Below, piece after piece: positions 33,836-44,480 of a stretch of 64,000 nucleotides of DNA. The notes beneath the pieces are model-generated. The model did not search any database, was not told the DNA's origin, and saw nothing but the letters and a program-made list of their open reading frames with translations. Position 1 is the first letter of the stretch. Each line of letters begins with the position of its first letter. Origin of the DNA: Chinchilla lanigera (Eukaryota; Chordata; Mammalia; Rodentia; Chinchillidae); the NCBI RefSeq assembly GCF_000276665.1, contig NW_004955502.1:3613247-3677246 (forward strand). Direction: 5' to 3'. A program made the position numbers and the translations under genes.

Positions 33836-35187
33836 TCTACTGTTACATCACGTGTTATTTGGGCAATTTCAGCTTCTCTTTCATAGGAGGAGACGTATGG
33901 TAGAAAACACTTTCATTCAACAAATCAGGCTGGATTTATACAGTGTTATGCCTATTTAGGTCTTGGTGAATATTCCTGGGTAAATCCTTCCAGCCCAGGG
34001 AAAGGTGGGAAGGAAGAATGCCAATAAACTCAATATAAAGTTGGGGCACTAAATGTTACAAGAGTTACACATAGGAAACATATTTTCAGATCAGTGGAAA
34101 AACATTGTTCTTCTAGTTATTTCTTCAGACTGGGAAGTTTAAGTTCATGTGAGTCATGGTCGTCAGAAATACCAAGATACAGTGGAAAAAAATATGCACG
34201 TAGAGCCATTGAAGCCAAAACCTAAGACTTGGGACTCGTGTGTATTTTCATCTGGAAAAATGGATAATTTACTGACTCCTGAGTTAATGTGAGCCTTCAA
34301 GTGAAAGCAAATGTAATAATCTCTACATGCAGTGAGTCTGTGTAATAAATGGGTCTAAGACATGCTCTGATGCTCACTCTTTTTCTGTGTATTTATTTAG
34401 GCCGGGTAGCAGGCATACACTGACACCCTTAATCCTTACAGAATTGCTCTAAGCTGGGCTGTAAATAAGCTCATTAAATCACTTGTTTTTTATCAACTGA
34501 ATACAACTAAATTAATGCATATTCTTCATCAGCTGAGTACCCATACAAGAATTTTGAATTGTATAAGCACCACAGAAATAGAACTGTTATTTTTATTTTC
34601 TGCCAGGTACCAGTAGGTGGTTGGGTGGAAAAAGTTCCTTTAGGAAACAATGTCAGGATTTCTAAGTTTTGTGAGTTTATTTAAAGAAAATGCATGTAAG
34701 CAATAAATAGAGAACTATATTCTATTTGAAAACTGACTGGGATCCAAGAAGTAAAATGTGAGGAAAATCTGGCTTCTCTATAGTGTGCTATGTGGCAGAT
34801 GTGTTTGTAATTCTGCTTAATTGTTTTTCCACCAAAAGCCAATACTAATCTTTTCACAGCTTCTTACCACATTAGGCTCAGTGTTTCACTTTCTATCAAT
34901 TCCATCTGAAGAATCAATTTTTTCTGTTTGAAGGAAAATGGAAAGACATCTACCCAGATGTTCCAGGAAAATGCAGGCCGTTTTTGAGGTCACTGTCCTC
35001 CTACATCTAACCTGACCTACTGTATTATTTTAGCAACCTGCCTACCTCTGGCTGTTGGGCCCCTTCTCTGTGTTTAGCTCATTTTAATGAACTTGCTATC
35101 CGTATAAGTTATGTGGCTCTCTGTGGACACCCTTACTACACTTGGTAGCAAATTCAAGGAAGTGTGAATTGTAGACTTTAATGTGGA
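33836..35187. other. no gene recognised
   Basis: Unique-looking AT-rich DNA with no supported coding or RNA feature. Confidence 0.45.
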
Positions 35188-35189
35188 TA

Positions 35190-35700
35190 CAGTAAGTCCC
35201 CAATTTATGAACATTTGAGTTGCGGTCTTTCACAGATACAAATGGACTTTGTATTAGGAACATTTGTAGATGTGAGCAAGTCATTGAAGTAGCTGCTGTA
35301 TCTGCTGGACATTATCACAGTTTTACTGCTGTATACTTACTGAGCAGTGCATTAGTGTAAGATAGTACAGTGCTCGGTCAGAGCCTAGGATGTCTGGAAG
35401 GAAGAGAAGCAGTGGTGATGTGGACGGGACTCATAGGAAGTGCGAAGCAATAACCATGGAAACAGAAGTGAAAATAATTGAGAGATTGGACCAAGATGAA
35501 AAGATAGTACTGTACCGCCACTTTAAGGTAATTTTAGAAGTGAAAATAGTTTATTTACAGTATTTCTGGGGTGGAGTTATTATTTACATTGCGTATTTGT
35601 GTCACATGTGTATAAAGTTCATTTTGTGGGATTTATGAATGAATCCAACCTACGAACATTCTCCCAGAATAGAACTCATTTGTGAATTGGAGACTTACTG
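35190..35700 (+). mobile_element. Tigger-type (pogo) DNA transposon, internally deleted
   Basis: The element begins cagtaagtccccaatttatg at 35190 and ends gaattggagacttactg at 35700. These are inverted ends, each flanked by TA (35188-35189 and 35701-35702), the target preference of Tc1/mariner and pogo elements. The frame at 35390-35638 starts MSGRKRSSGDVDGTHRKCEA and continues ITMETEVKIIERLDQDEK. That is recognisably the N-terminus of Tigger transposase, which in full-length relatives leads into a CENP-B-like DNA-binding domain. The frame then leaves homology: most of the transposase, including the DDE catalytic domain, is missing. Confidence 0.92.
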
Positions 35701-35702
35701 TA

Positions 35703-36703
35703 ATACATAAGTGATGATAAAGTATAATGGCCTTAGCCATTGGTGATTTGGAAATATAATTTACTTAGAAGTAAAATCTCCTGAGTAAACCATGTTAAGA
35801 TCTCTCAGTTGGAAAGAACTATTTTTTGTGTGTGTGCTATAATATTTGCTTTGCTTTTTTGATTTAAATCTCCCTACCTTATTGTTTCTATGATTTCTGG
35901 TTGGTTCTTTTTTGCATTTCTTTGTTCATTTTATGAATCATCACTTTTTCCTTTAAATCCCCAACATGAGTGCAAATGATTGATTAAAATGGCTATTATT
36001 TACGAAGTATAAGCGTACTATATCATTAGTAATTGTAACTTAGTTTGCAAGATCTTTCCAAAGATATATCTGGAGATGAGATTTTTTCAGGAAATCTGGC
36101 CTAATGATGTAATTTTATGAATGTTTTATTTCACTGTTTATTAGCATCCTGGGGTAGGGATCATCAGAGTGTTAGCAAAGGTCAGAGCAGAGACCAAAGA
36201 GAAATGTCTTCTGGGTAATGTTTCCAGGGACTTAACCTCCTAATATGTGCAGCTTTGTCTTCTGGAAGGAGCAGAGAACCTGGATAAAACTGACTGGAAC
36301 AACGAGGGGATTCATTAGCTCGCATCACAAGACTACCTGAGGTAGGGCAGTTCTGAGTACAATTTGTCATGAGCTGTCTTTGCTTCTCTGTCATCCCCTT
36401 AGTCCTGCCATCTGCTGGCCTTATCCTCAGGCTTGTAATGAGAGGCTGGAGCAGTCCCAGGCATGCCACTTCCAGGACTGGCAGTGAGAGGAGGCACTTG
36501 TTATGCGGCAAACAATCTGGCCTATGTTTCACGTCCCTACGGTTTCATTACATGTGCTTAATATAGAATTGATCCGATTTTATTCTTCATTCTTATTAAA
36601 TTCTTTTGGGATTCTGTGCTTTGTTTAGTGTGGAAAAAGATGGAAAGGAAATTTTTTGACTGGTATTAATAAATAATTTCATTTAATATTCTTGTTACAG
36701 GTT
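35703..36703. other. no gene recognised; probable degraded repeat
   Basis: A 116-residue minus frame (36182-36532) overlaps a region that looks like an old interspersed repeat (gattcattagctcgcatcac; ctctgtcatccccttagtcc), but the family is uncertain. No gene is supported. Confidence 0.4.
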
Positions 36704-37380
36704 TTTTTTTTTTTAGAAAGCAAAAGAACTGAGAGGGCTGTAGTGAAATTCAATTGAAAACAGGTCCAAATACAGAAAACTAGTGCTTGCTGAAGTAGAT
36801 TTTATATTAAATAAAAGGTTGGGAAAAGGGTAATCTTTTAATTGACCAGTTCCAAAAAAGCTAAAAAGTAATGGGTTTTTTCCTTTCATTTGTGTCTGGC
36901 AAATTTTAATTCTTTCTTTCAGAAAGGGAGGCCTGACAGCATGAAGCAAAGAGACAAATTTTCTTTTGCATTTGGTAACTAATGCTTTTTGGCATCTTTT
37001 AATCTGGCAGCAGGCTGTATGTGAATTACTGATTACTGAAAGCTGTGACTGGTGTAAAGTCTTCCTCAACAGTCATACAACTGTGAAAGCTCGCTGATTC
37101 AAAGCCACTCCATACTAGTACTTTACCATGTGCTTCTTCATATACTTTGTTTCTTTGAGTGTCTTTTCTGCAATATGTCTCAGAAATGCCAGGATGGACC
37201 CCCACAAATGCCTCAAAATCTGCAAAATATGCTTTTCTGGCCAACCCTGGTTCGCTTCAGTAGTGTTTTGAAGACTTTCAGTGCTAACTGCAAACATTCA
37301 TGTACCAAATTCCATGGGGCCTTCATCATTTTTAATATGAAAAGAATCTGGTTTTGGTTTCTTTAATCTTTTATGTCCAA
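36704..37380 (-). pseudogene. possible minus-strand processed pseudogene, source unknown
   Basis: Read on the minus strand, the region ends in an A12 run (plus-strand T12 at about 36704-36715) after a 3'-UTR-like AT-rich stretch. Upstream are two overlapping minus-strand frames in different phases (37026-37244 and 37115-37297). They could be one coding sequence broken by a frameshift, reading roughly AYFADFEAFVGVHPGISETY and then VEEDFTPVTAFSNQ before a stop. I do not recognise the parent protein. No target duplication was found, and it may be an unrelated repeat with an A tail. Confidence 0.35.
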
Positions 37381-37916
37381 ATTGGGTCCAGAAGATGAAA
37401 CTGTGGACCTGCATTACTAACTAAACACAGTGCTGTTGATGGAGGAAATATATGGAGACCCTACACAGTCAGATCTCTAATGTATAACTTCCTTCACTCT
37501 TGAAATGAAGAGGTCTATATAATACAGGAGAGAAGCACTGGTTTCTGGTCTTAAAACCAGTGCAATCGGAAAATAGTCTCAGAGGCACAGACTTGATTTA
37601 TTTGAGATCTACGTGGAACAGTAGACTTGTACAAAAAGATGGGATCAGAGCTGATTTTATGAACCTCATTGAAATGAGAGAAGAAACTCTAGTCACATGG
37701 CCCATCTCAAAGCTTTGGCATTATGCTTCCATATTTATTATTTTCTCCAAAACAAGGTTCTTAAATTTATGATATAGGACTGTCAACATAGTCTGCATTA
37801 GGAGAGGGCTTCAGAGACACTGTGGAACTCTGAAATTTTGACTTTATACTCCTTGGTAGAGAGACTTTAATTTGCATCTGATTCTGAAAATAGCCACTGG
37901 TTATCCATAAGAGTTT
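37381..37916. other. no gene recognised
   Basis: Unique-looking DNA. Confidence 0.4.
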
Positions 37917-38091
37917 ATTGCCACTTCTTTTTTTTGTCTTTTTGAGACAGGGTCTCACTGTGCAATCCAGGGGGGCCTTAAGCTCATTTTGTAGCCAAGC
38001 CTGGTCTCGAACTTGCAATGATCCTCCTCCCTTAGCCTCCCACGTGCTGGGATTACAGGCCTACACCACCATGCCTGGCTGCATTGCCACT
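37917..38091 (-). mobile_element. B1 SINE, antisense, with target duplication
   Basis: The plus strand begins with T-rich tail complement and tttttgagacagggtctcac, and ends gtgctgggattacaggccta then ccatgcctggctg. This is a complete reverse-oriented B1 derived from 7SL RNA. The target duplication attgccact is at 37917-37925 and 38083-38091. Confidence 0.93.
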
Positions 38092-38157
38092 CCTTAAAGG
38101 CATATCTTCTTTTCTGTAATGTTTCTCTCTATGATATAGAGTTGTGTATCAAATAGT

Positions 38158-38318
38158 GGGCCAGGCACCATGGCTCATGCCTGTAATTCCAGCTACTATG
38201 GAGGTGAGGGAGGAGGATTGTAAATTCAGACCAAATTAGGGAGCTTAGAGAGCTCTTATCTCAAGAATTAAAAAAGACTGGGGATGTGCACTAAAATTCA
38301 ATCCCTATTAGAAAAAAA
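38158..38318 (+). mobile_element. B1-ID dimeric SINE
   Basis: The B1-like half reads gggccaggcaccatggctca, cctgtaattccagctactat, gagggaggaggattgtaaat and ctcttatctcaagaattaaa. The ID-like half is reduced to gactggggatgtgcactaaa and ttcaatccctattag. Old and diverged. Confidence 0.8.
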
Positions 38319-39071
38319 ATTTAAGTGAATTCGTATATATTTAGCTTACACTTTTGTCTTTTAAAAAGTTTCATATTTTTAATGAAAGTTGCATGTATTT
38401 TCATAGCTTTTGTTATGGTTTTCATAGCTTTTATTATAAAGGTACAGTACACACACATATCATTTCTACATTCAACTTTCTTAACTATTTCTTTTGGAGT
38501 TACCCCTATATTTCCAAGTAACATGATTACATTGCTTATGTTTGGTTTTGCAGTATAAGCTATGATTTATTGATGTCCCATTTATAGAAGGTAAGAAATT
38601 AGTTTGTTATACTCTTTACCCAATAGATCTAGGATATTGTAGATACTTATAAACACTTCTAGACACACACAATTTCCCATCTTCCATTCCTCTAGTGTTT
38701 TTGTATGATAATATTTTGTCAGCTCAATCTTTGCTGCTTGCATTATTATTCACATGTAAATTTCACACATAGGTAGGTCACTATGATTATCTCTCACTGT
38801 TGTGTAACTTTCTTCTCTTGGAGATGATCATGTTTGTGAGTTCTAGAAAAGCATCAAAATAATTTTTGGGTTGTTTTTCTATTTTATCTTGAAAATTCCT
38901 TCAAGATAAATAACTCTTCTTTTAAAATGTTCTTATTTGTCAGGTTGTCCACCACTAACATCATCTTCTCTAATTATACATTAGAGATTTGATTGTGTAG
39001 GGTCTCCATATATTTCCTCCATTGTCATTTCACCTGCCTGATAGATTTCTGTCTTCCTCTATTTTGGTTAC
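38319..39071. other. no gene recognised
   Basis: AT-rich unique DNA. Frames of 67-78 residues on both strands over 38321-38558 mirror each other and have no domain. Confidence 0.4.
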
Positions 39072-39329
39072 TTCCTTTGCTTTTTGTTGTTGTTGTTGTT
39101 GTTCTTGCTTTGTTTTTTTGTTTTGTTTTGTTTATTTGTTTTGTTTTGGTTTGGTTTGATTTTTTTTTGGTCTTTTTTGAGACAGGGTCTCAGTATGTAG
39201 TTCAGACTGGCCTTGAGCTCACTTTATAGCCCAGGTTGGTCTCAAACTCAAAAGGATCCTCCTGCCTCAGCCTCTCCAGTGCTGGGATTACCGGTGTGCA
39301 CCACCACACCTGGCTGTTCCTTTGTTTTT
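39072..39329 (-). mobile_element. B1 SINE, antisense, with long (TTG/TTTTG)n tail
   Basis: The B1 body (about 39175-39316) reads tttgagacagggtctcagta through gtgctgggattaccggtgtg to cacctggctg. The plus-strand 5' side (39085-39174) is a tract of ttg and ttttg repeats, an expanded tail complement. A near-perfect target duplication ttcctttg(c/t)tttt flanks it at 39072-39084 and 39317-39329. Confidence 0.92.
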
Positions 39330-40874
39330 CTTAGAACATATTTTCTGATAACTTCCCAACAAATAGCATAAATAATAAATATTTGGGGAATTTGCAAGTT
39401 TGTATCATTCCAATTTTAGTATATGTGCTGCTGAAGTGAGCATGTATTTGTTTGAAAATGTCTTAATCCTGCCCTTATAATTGTTTAATACTTTGGCTTC
39501 ATTTACAATTGCAGTTGCAAATAATTTTCCCTCAGAATTTTCAAAAATATATAAACAGTAGTGTTTTACTAATAAAATTTTGGTAAATATAAAATTATTT
39601 TGTGAAATAAGTGTTTCCAAACTGCATCTTATAAATAGAGATTATTTATCTGTTGGTAAAATAACATAGAATGAAATATCATTAGCAAATGCATATTTCT
39701 AAATCTGAGCGGCAAAATAAACATCATTATAAAATTATTTTTTGTTCGCGTCTACAAACACTACTAAATGTTTACTTCTGCTGAGTAATAATTTCACTTA
39801 AATATTGCAGGGCTCATTTTATAGTGGTAATTTACAAATAGGTTTTAAAAAATTCTGTAGTGTAATTTAAATATAACAAACTAATTAAAATAACAGACCT
39901 TCTAAGTAAGGCACTGAAATACAGAATATGTTATTTTGGTAAGTAGAGATGAGTAGCTCTGACCTTTGGTATCTGTGGAACATCAGGTTCAGGTGTCCTT
40001 GATTTAAAATACATCCTGTTCTGGTATCTGCAACCTCCCAAAGCCAAGAAATAGGGTTGACTTCTAATCATCCACCTCCATTAATGAATAGGATCCCAAC
40101 ACAAAAATCAACCAGAAACTTGAACTAGAAAGAGAACCCTGGGCCACTAGAGGGTCAAGCCTCTTCTTTACACTAGTCACTTTGTTCTTCCTCAGGTAAT
40201 TGACCAATTCAGATGCTAATACTTTTCAATTTCATCAAGAAATTCTTTAACTACTGTCATGTTTTTAACTGGTATAATTTCCTCAAAGACAGGGTGCCAA
40301 ATTTTGCAATAACGAGCACAATAATCCACCTTAATGAATATTATCTTCATAAACATAACTTTTAAAATTTTAGATTCACACTTAAAATATGACATAAAGT
40401 AAAAGCAGTAATGTCTTCTGTTCTGCTACTACGTGTTCAAGCCACTTTCATCACGCAAATATCATTCAAATGACTCATCTATATAAGAGATAATATTAAA
40501 ATAAACCCTGCAGCTGCCTATATCACCATATCTTGGAGTGCCTACTGCTGTTAAGTCAAAATTTGACTCTCTTTAACCTTAATTCTTAATATCTCAAATT
40601 GGACAGGTTTTTGGACTTTTTCTGTTCTGTGTACAATTATTTGTGTGGTTGTGAATCTGTCAAAAGTGGGCTGTTTATGAATGCAGATTTTCAATCAGTG
40701 CTATAAACTCAAGCAGCATTAATTATCAGTGGACTTGCTTTGGAAGATACACAAATTCAAAAATAGTTAAGAGCATCTGGATTAAAGAGAGTGGGATGCT
40801 TGAATGTTTTTAAGAAAATTTGGTTAATCAGCAAACTAAAAGAGTATATACCACTGACTGAGCCATTGTACTCA
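39330..40874. other. no gene recognised
   Basis: AT-rich DNA without a recognised gene. Some of it may be very old LINE remnants, but no block could be assigned securely. Confidence 0.4.
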
Positions 40875-41158
40875 TTTTAAAATAGAAGCTTTATTGAGAT
40901 ATAATTCACATACGATAAAGATCATTCCATTAATATTCCCATTTGAGTAGTTTTTAGTATATTCATGGCCATGCAGTCATGGATACTATTGATTCCAGAT
41001 ATTTTCATTACCCTAAAAAGAAAATTTGAACGATTAGCTGTCATTTCTTACTTCCTTCAGTTTCACAAATCATCTTTATGTTTATACGAATTTCCTTACT
41101 CTGGCCAAATCAGATAATGCATGGTTTTCTGTGACTGGGTTTCTTCACTTAGCATAGC

Positions 41159-41555
41159 TGTTATGCTTTGTGTCTGGATGTCTCTGCAAAGCCTCATGCA
41201 GTCATGGGGCGGGCTTCTACAGTTTATTATTGATCCATGGTCCAATGCTGGGATTACGGGTGTGAGTGCTACACCCACCTTGGGGCGGATAGTTTGCATA
41301 CAATATAAGGGAGGGAAAGGGGCTTGCTCTCTGCTGCTCCTCACTTTTTGCTGTTATTCCTTTTGCTATCCACTCCCCCCACTCCACCCCCACCCTTGCC
41401 ATGAACAGTTGCCCTGTGCCATGTGCCACTCTGCCTTGGAGCCAGCCAAGTATGGACTGAAACCTCCACAAACTGTGAGCTAAATAAACCTTTCCTTCCT
41501 TAATATTAGGCATCAAATATTTTGTCTCAGTAATGAGAGAAAAGTAACCAAGACG
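41159..41555 (+). repeat. 5' LTR of the MaLR-type element
   Basis: It starts tgttatgctttgtgtctgga, carries the tagtttgcata box near 41288 and a polyadenylation signal gctaaataaacctttcc near 41481, and ends aagacg where solo copies end aagaca. It is about 50 bp longer than the 3' LTR, which has lost segments around the cttggggcgg block and the C-rich cccccactccacccc block. Confidence 0.88.
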
Positions 41556-41560
41556 GAATT

Positions 41561-41579
41561 TGGTACCAGAGAAGTGGGG
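41561..41579 (+). promoter_or_regulatory. primer-binding site resembling tRNA-Leu complement
   Basis: The sequence tggtaccagagaagtgggg lies five bases after the 5' LTR. It resembles the complement of the 3' end of tRNA-Leu(UAA) apart from a small insertion/substitution in the middle. ERVL and MaLR elements characteristically use leucine tRNA as reverse-transcription primer, which supports this family assignment. Confidence 0.65.
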
Positions 41580-42086
41580 TCATTGCTGTGACTATACCTG
41601 ACCATGTGGTTCAAAAGCCTTTGGAAACAGCTTTTGGGACGTGTTTGGAAAGGTTCAGAGATGTCTCCTGAAAGAGTAGAGCTGGAACGCCTTCAGCTCT
41701 TCTCTATGGGAGATTCTCAGAAGAGCTCAGAAGACCAGAAGGCTGGTAGAAATCCTGCCAGTAAAGACCGGGTTTGGGAGGTTTCTGCTGTGAAGGACTG
41801 CATTGGTTGTTGGAGTACAGACGATGTGTGTTATGCCTTAGCAGAAAGTTTGCATTTTGCTCGTGTCCAGAGACTTTACCTGAGACTGAGATTAAGGATG
41901 GTGGACTGATTAATCTGGCAAAAGAAATTTCAATGCAGTGGAACTTTGAGGCAGTGGCATGGCTGTCGCTAGGTACTTTTAGCCAGACTTATGTTGAGAA
42001 TCAAGAACAAAGAGCCCAGCAGGATGATTTAAAATGTGAGTTTGGCCAGAAAGGAAGCTCCAGTAAAGCTGTGGACTGTAAAGATA

Positions 42087-42212
42087 AGAATTGAGGAGAG
42101 GGTCTGGGGATTTAGCTCAGCAGCACAGTGCCTGCCTGGCAAGCACAAGGTCGTGAGTTCGATTCCTGGTACTGGAAAAACAACAACAACAAAAAAAAAA
42201 GAGTTGAGGAGA
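42087..42212 (+). mobile_element. ID-type SINE inside the MaLR element
   Basis: The body (about 42100-42199) reads gggtctggggatttagctca through gtgagttcgattcctggtac to an A/C tail ending in A10. The target duplication is aga(a)ttgaggaga at 42087-42099 and agagttgaggaga at 42200-42212, with one mismatch. The ID is therefore the youngest layer of this nest. Confidence 0.93.
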
Positions 42213-43118
42213 TCTTGATTGTGGAGGAAAAACAAGAGAATAAGAAAGATGGCTTGAGGGCATCACTCATCACTAGGAGCAGCAAGTCTCCACCCTTTGC
42301 AGCCTCAAACCTGCAAAGGTGAAAGATTTTGCTTTGAGGAGAAAGCCACAGAGTGCCCTGTTCCAGAATGGTGGTGGCAGAGAGAATTTGTTCCTTAGAA
42401 TCAGATTCAGACTGCTCAGCAATCCAGGCACTCAACCCCTATGGCCAAGAGAGAGGAAAGCTTGGCTACTGCGGCAGCAGACGTTGGCATGATCCACACA
42501 GCACTGGTGTTAGGTGCATACAGAATGCAAGAGTTCTGAGGTTAAGAAGGCTTCCAGCTAGACTTCAGAAGGCCTGGGAGGCCAGGCAGTGTGCCCCTGA
42601 AAGGGCAGTGTGTGAAGCTGTGATTGAGAAGCCTAAAGTGCAGTGAAGACCTCAGAAGTTTGGAAAAGCAAGGAATGTGGATTGTCTAAGAAAAGCTGCA
42701 AGGAGGGAGCAAAGTGGGTCTAAGAGAGAAGCTGTGGGAGCTGTAGCCATCCAAAGTGCCATACAGGTGGAGTCACCCAAGCCCTTTGGAGCTCACAATG
42801 TGCCACAGATTGCTTCAGATGTTGGACGTGGAACTACAAGACTGTAGTTAGTGCTGCTGGATTTTGGACTTGCTTTGGTCCCAATGCTTTGTATCCCCCT
42901 GTTTGTACCTTTTGGAATGGTAATGTTTATTTTGTGCCATTGAATGTGAGAAATGTTTAACTTTTCATTTGTACAGGGGCTCACAGCTAAGAGTTTGCCT
43001 TAGATCTTGGGGAAGACTTGGGACTTGGACTTTTCAGCAATGCTGAAACTGTTAGGATTTGGCAATTCTTAGAGATGGACTAATATGACTTTTGCATAGA
43101 GGGGTGTGCATGAGTCTT

Positions 43119-43138
43119 GGGGGGGCCCAGGGGTGGAA
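43119..43138 (+). promoter_or_regulatory. polypurine-like tract before the 3' LTR
   Basis: A G-rich run (gggggggcccaggggtggaa, with a ccc interruption) directly precedes the tgttatgg start of the 3' LTR. Its position is that of a retroviral plus-strand primer. Confidence 0.55.
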
Positions 43139-43486
43139 TGTTATGGTTTGTGTTTGGATATCCCCTCAAAGCCTCATGCATTTATGGGGTGGGCTTCTAG
43201 AGTTTATGACTGATCCATGGTCCAGTGCTGGGATTATGAGTGTGAGGGCTATACTTTTCCCAGGGCATACAGTATAAGGGAGGGAAAGAGTCTTGCTTTC
43301 TGCTGCTCCTCGCTTTTTGCTGTGGCTTTGCTCTTTTCTGTGTTTGTGAAGTTGCCCTTTGCCATGTACCACTCTGCCAAGTACGGACTGAAACCTCCAC
43401 AAACTATGAGCTAAAAAAACCTTTCCTTCCTTAATACTGGGTGTTAGGTATTTTGTCTCAGCAATGAGAGAAAAGTATCCAAGACA
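43139..43486 (+). repeat. 3' LTR of the MaLR-type element
   Basis: It starts tgttatggtttgtgtttgga and ends agtatccaagaca. The polyadenylation signal is mutated to gctaaaaaaacc where the 5' LTR has gctaaataaacc. It aligns with the 5' LTR along most of its length with internal deletions. Confidence 0.88.
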
Positions 43487-43584
43487 GCAGTAGTTTAAAA
43501 GTTTATCCGTGGTATAGAACAAATACTTTATTTCTTTTTATGGTTGAATAATAGTTCATCATATAAATATAACAATTTTGTTTA

Positions 43585-44059
43585 TCTATTGTCTTTGTTC
43601 CTTTTTCCTCATTGCTGAGACAAAAATCCCAATGCCCAAAATTAAGGAAGGAAAGGTTTATTTAGCTCACAGTTTGTAGAGGTTTCAGTTTATAATCGGC
43701 TGGCTCCAAGGCAGGGTGGCAGGGCAACACTTCAAGGCAGCACAAGATAGCAAAAGCAGCAAGAGTAAAAAGGGGAAAACAAGCTTCTTTTTCTTCCCTA
43801 TACTGTATTTTGGTTATCCAACCATGCCCATACCATCTTCAGGCCCTCCTCTTGCACAGGCTCAGGATGAATATAAAGTAAGGTTGCTGGCTCCCTGCTT
43901 AGTCACACAGTTAACCTAAACTTCTCAAATTAATACAGTGAACAACATCTAGAGCAGGAAGAGCATGTCCTTTTCACTCCAGGATGTAGAACTGCTTAGT
44001 TATTTGGCTAAGCTTCTAGACTCCTCAAATTGGCATAATGTATAAACCATAACATCTGT
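43585..44059 (-). mobile_element. solo MaLR-type LTR, antisense, in the same L1
   Basis: The LTR (43590-44054) reads on the plus strand tgtctttgttcctttttcct, attaaggaaggaaaggttta, tttagctcacagtttgtaga and ends aaaccataaca, the reverse of the usual tgttatggttt start. Flanks tctat (43585-43589) and tctgt (44055-44059) agree at four of five bases. It is an independent insertion, opposite in direction to the neighbouring two-LTR element. Confidence 0.85.
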
Positions 44060-44480
44060 TTATTAATTAATAGGCATTTGGGTTGTTTCCACTTTTTGAT
44101 TATTATGATTGGTGCCTATCTGAGCCCTTCAATACACATTTTTGTGTGAATATATGCCTTCAGGTCTCTTGGGAATATAACTACAGAGTAGAATTTCAGG
44201 TCACATGGTAATTCTATGCTCTACGTTTTGAAGAACTGCCAAATTGTTTTCCAAATGGGATATATCATTTTATAATCCCACCAGTAATATACGAGTGTTC
44301 CTATTTTTCTACAGCCTTGCTAACATTTGTAATTGTTGTTTTTATTATAACCATCCTAGTGAATGTGAAGGGGTGTCTCAATGCGATTTTGATTTGATCC
44401 TCTAATAGCCAGTCATATTGAGCACCATTTCATGTGCCTACTGGCAATTTGTATATCTTCATTTGAGAAATATTAGATTG

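Larger units (their letters stand above)
41159..43486 (+). mobile_element. complete two-LTR MaLR-type retrotransposon
   Basis: A 5' LTR (41159-41555), a 1.58-kb internal region and a 3' LTR (43139-43486) are in the same orientation. Next to the 5' LTR is a primer-binding-site-like sequence, and just before the 3' LTR a G-rich polypurine-like tract. The internal region has no gag, pol or env resemblance, as is typical of MaLR elements, which relied on ERVL proteins in trans. It inserted into an old antisense L1. The expected 5-bp target duplication is unclear (catag against cagta). An ID SINE lies at 42100-42199. Confidence 0.9.
40875..44480 (-). mobile_element. old L1 (L1M type) 3' end, antisense, host of nested insertions
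   Basis: Antisense L1M landmarks run in order across three separated pieces. Piece 1 (40875-41158) has ttattgagatataattcaca, tttttagtatattcatggcc and ctgggtttcttcacttagca. Piece 2 (43487-43589) has tttctttttatggttgaata. Piece 3 (44055-44480) has ggcatttgggttgtttccac, gaactgccaaattgttttcc, ccagtaatatacgagtgttc and ctactggcaatttgtatatc. The gaps are filled exactly by a two-LTR MaLR element and a solo LTR. No coding frame survives. Confidence 0.9.

Noticed and set aside
41604..42094. 101- and 106-residue frames in the MaLR internal region as possible gag remnants
   Set aside because: No zinc knuckle, capsid-like or protease motif is visible, the frames overlap out of phase, and MaLR internal regions are known to be non-coding.
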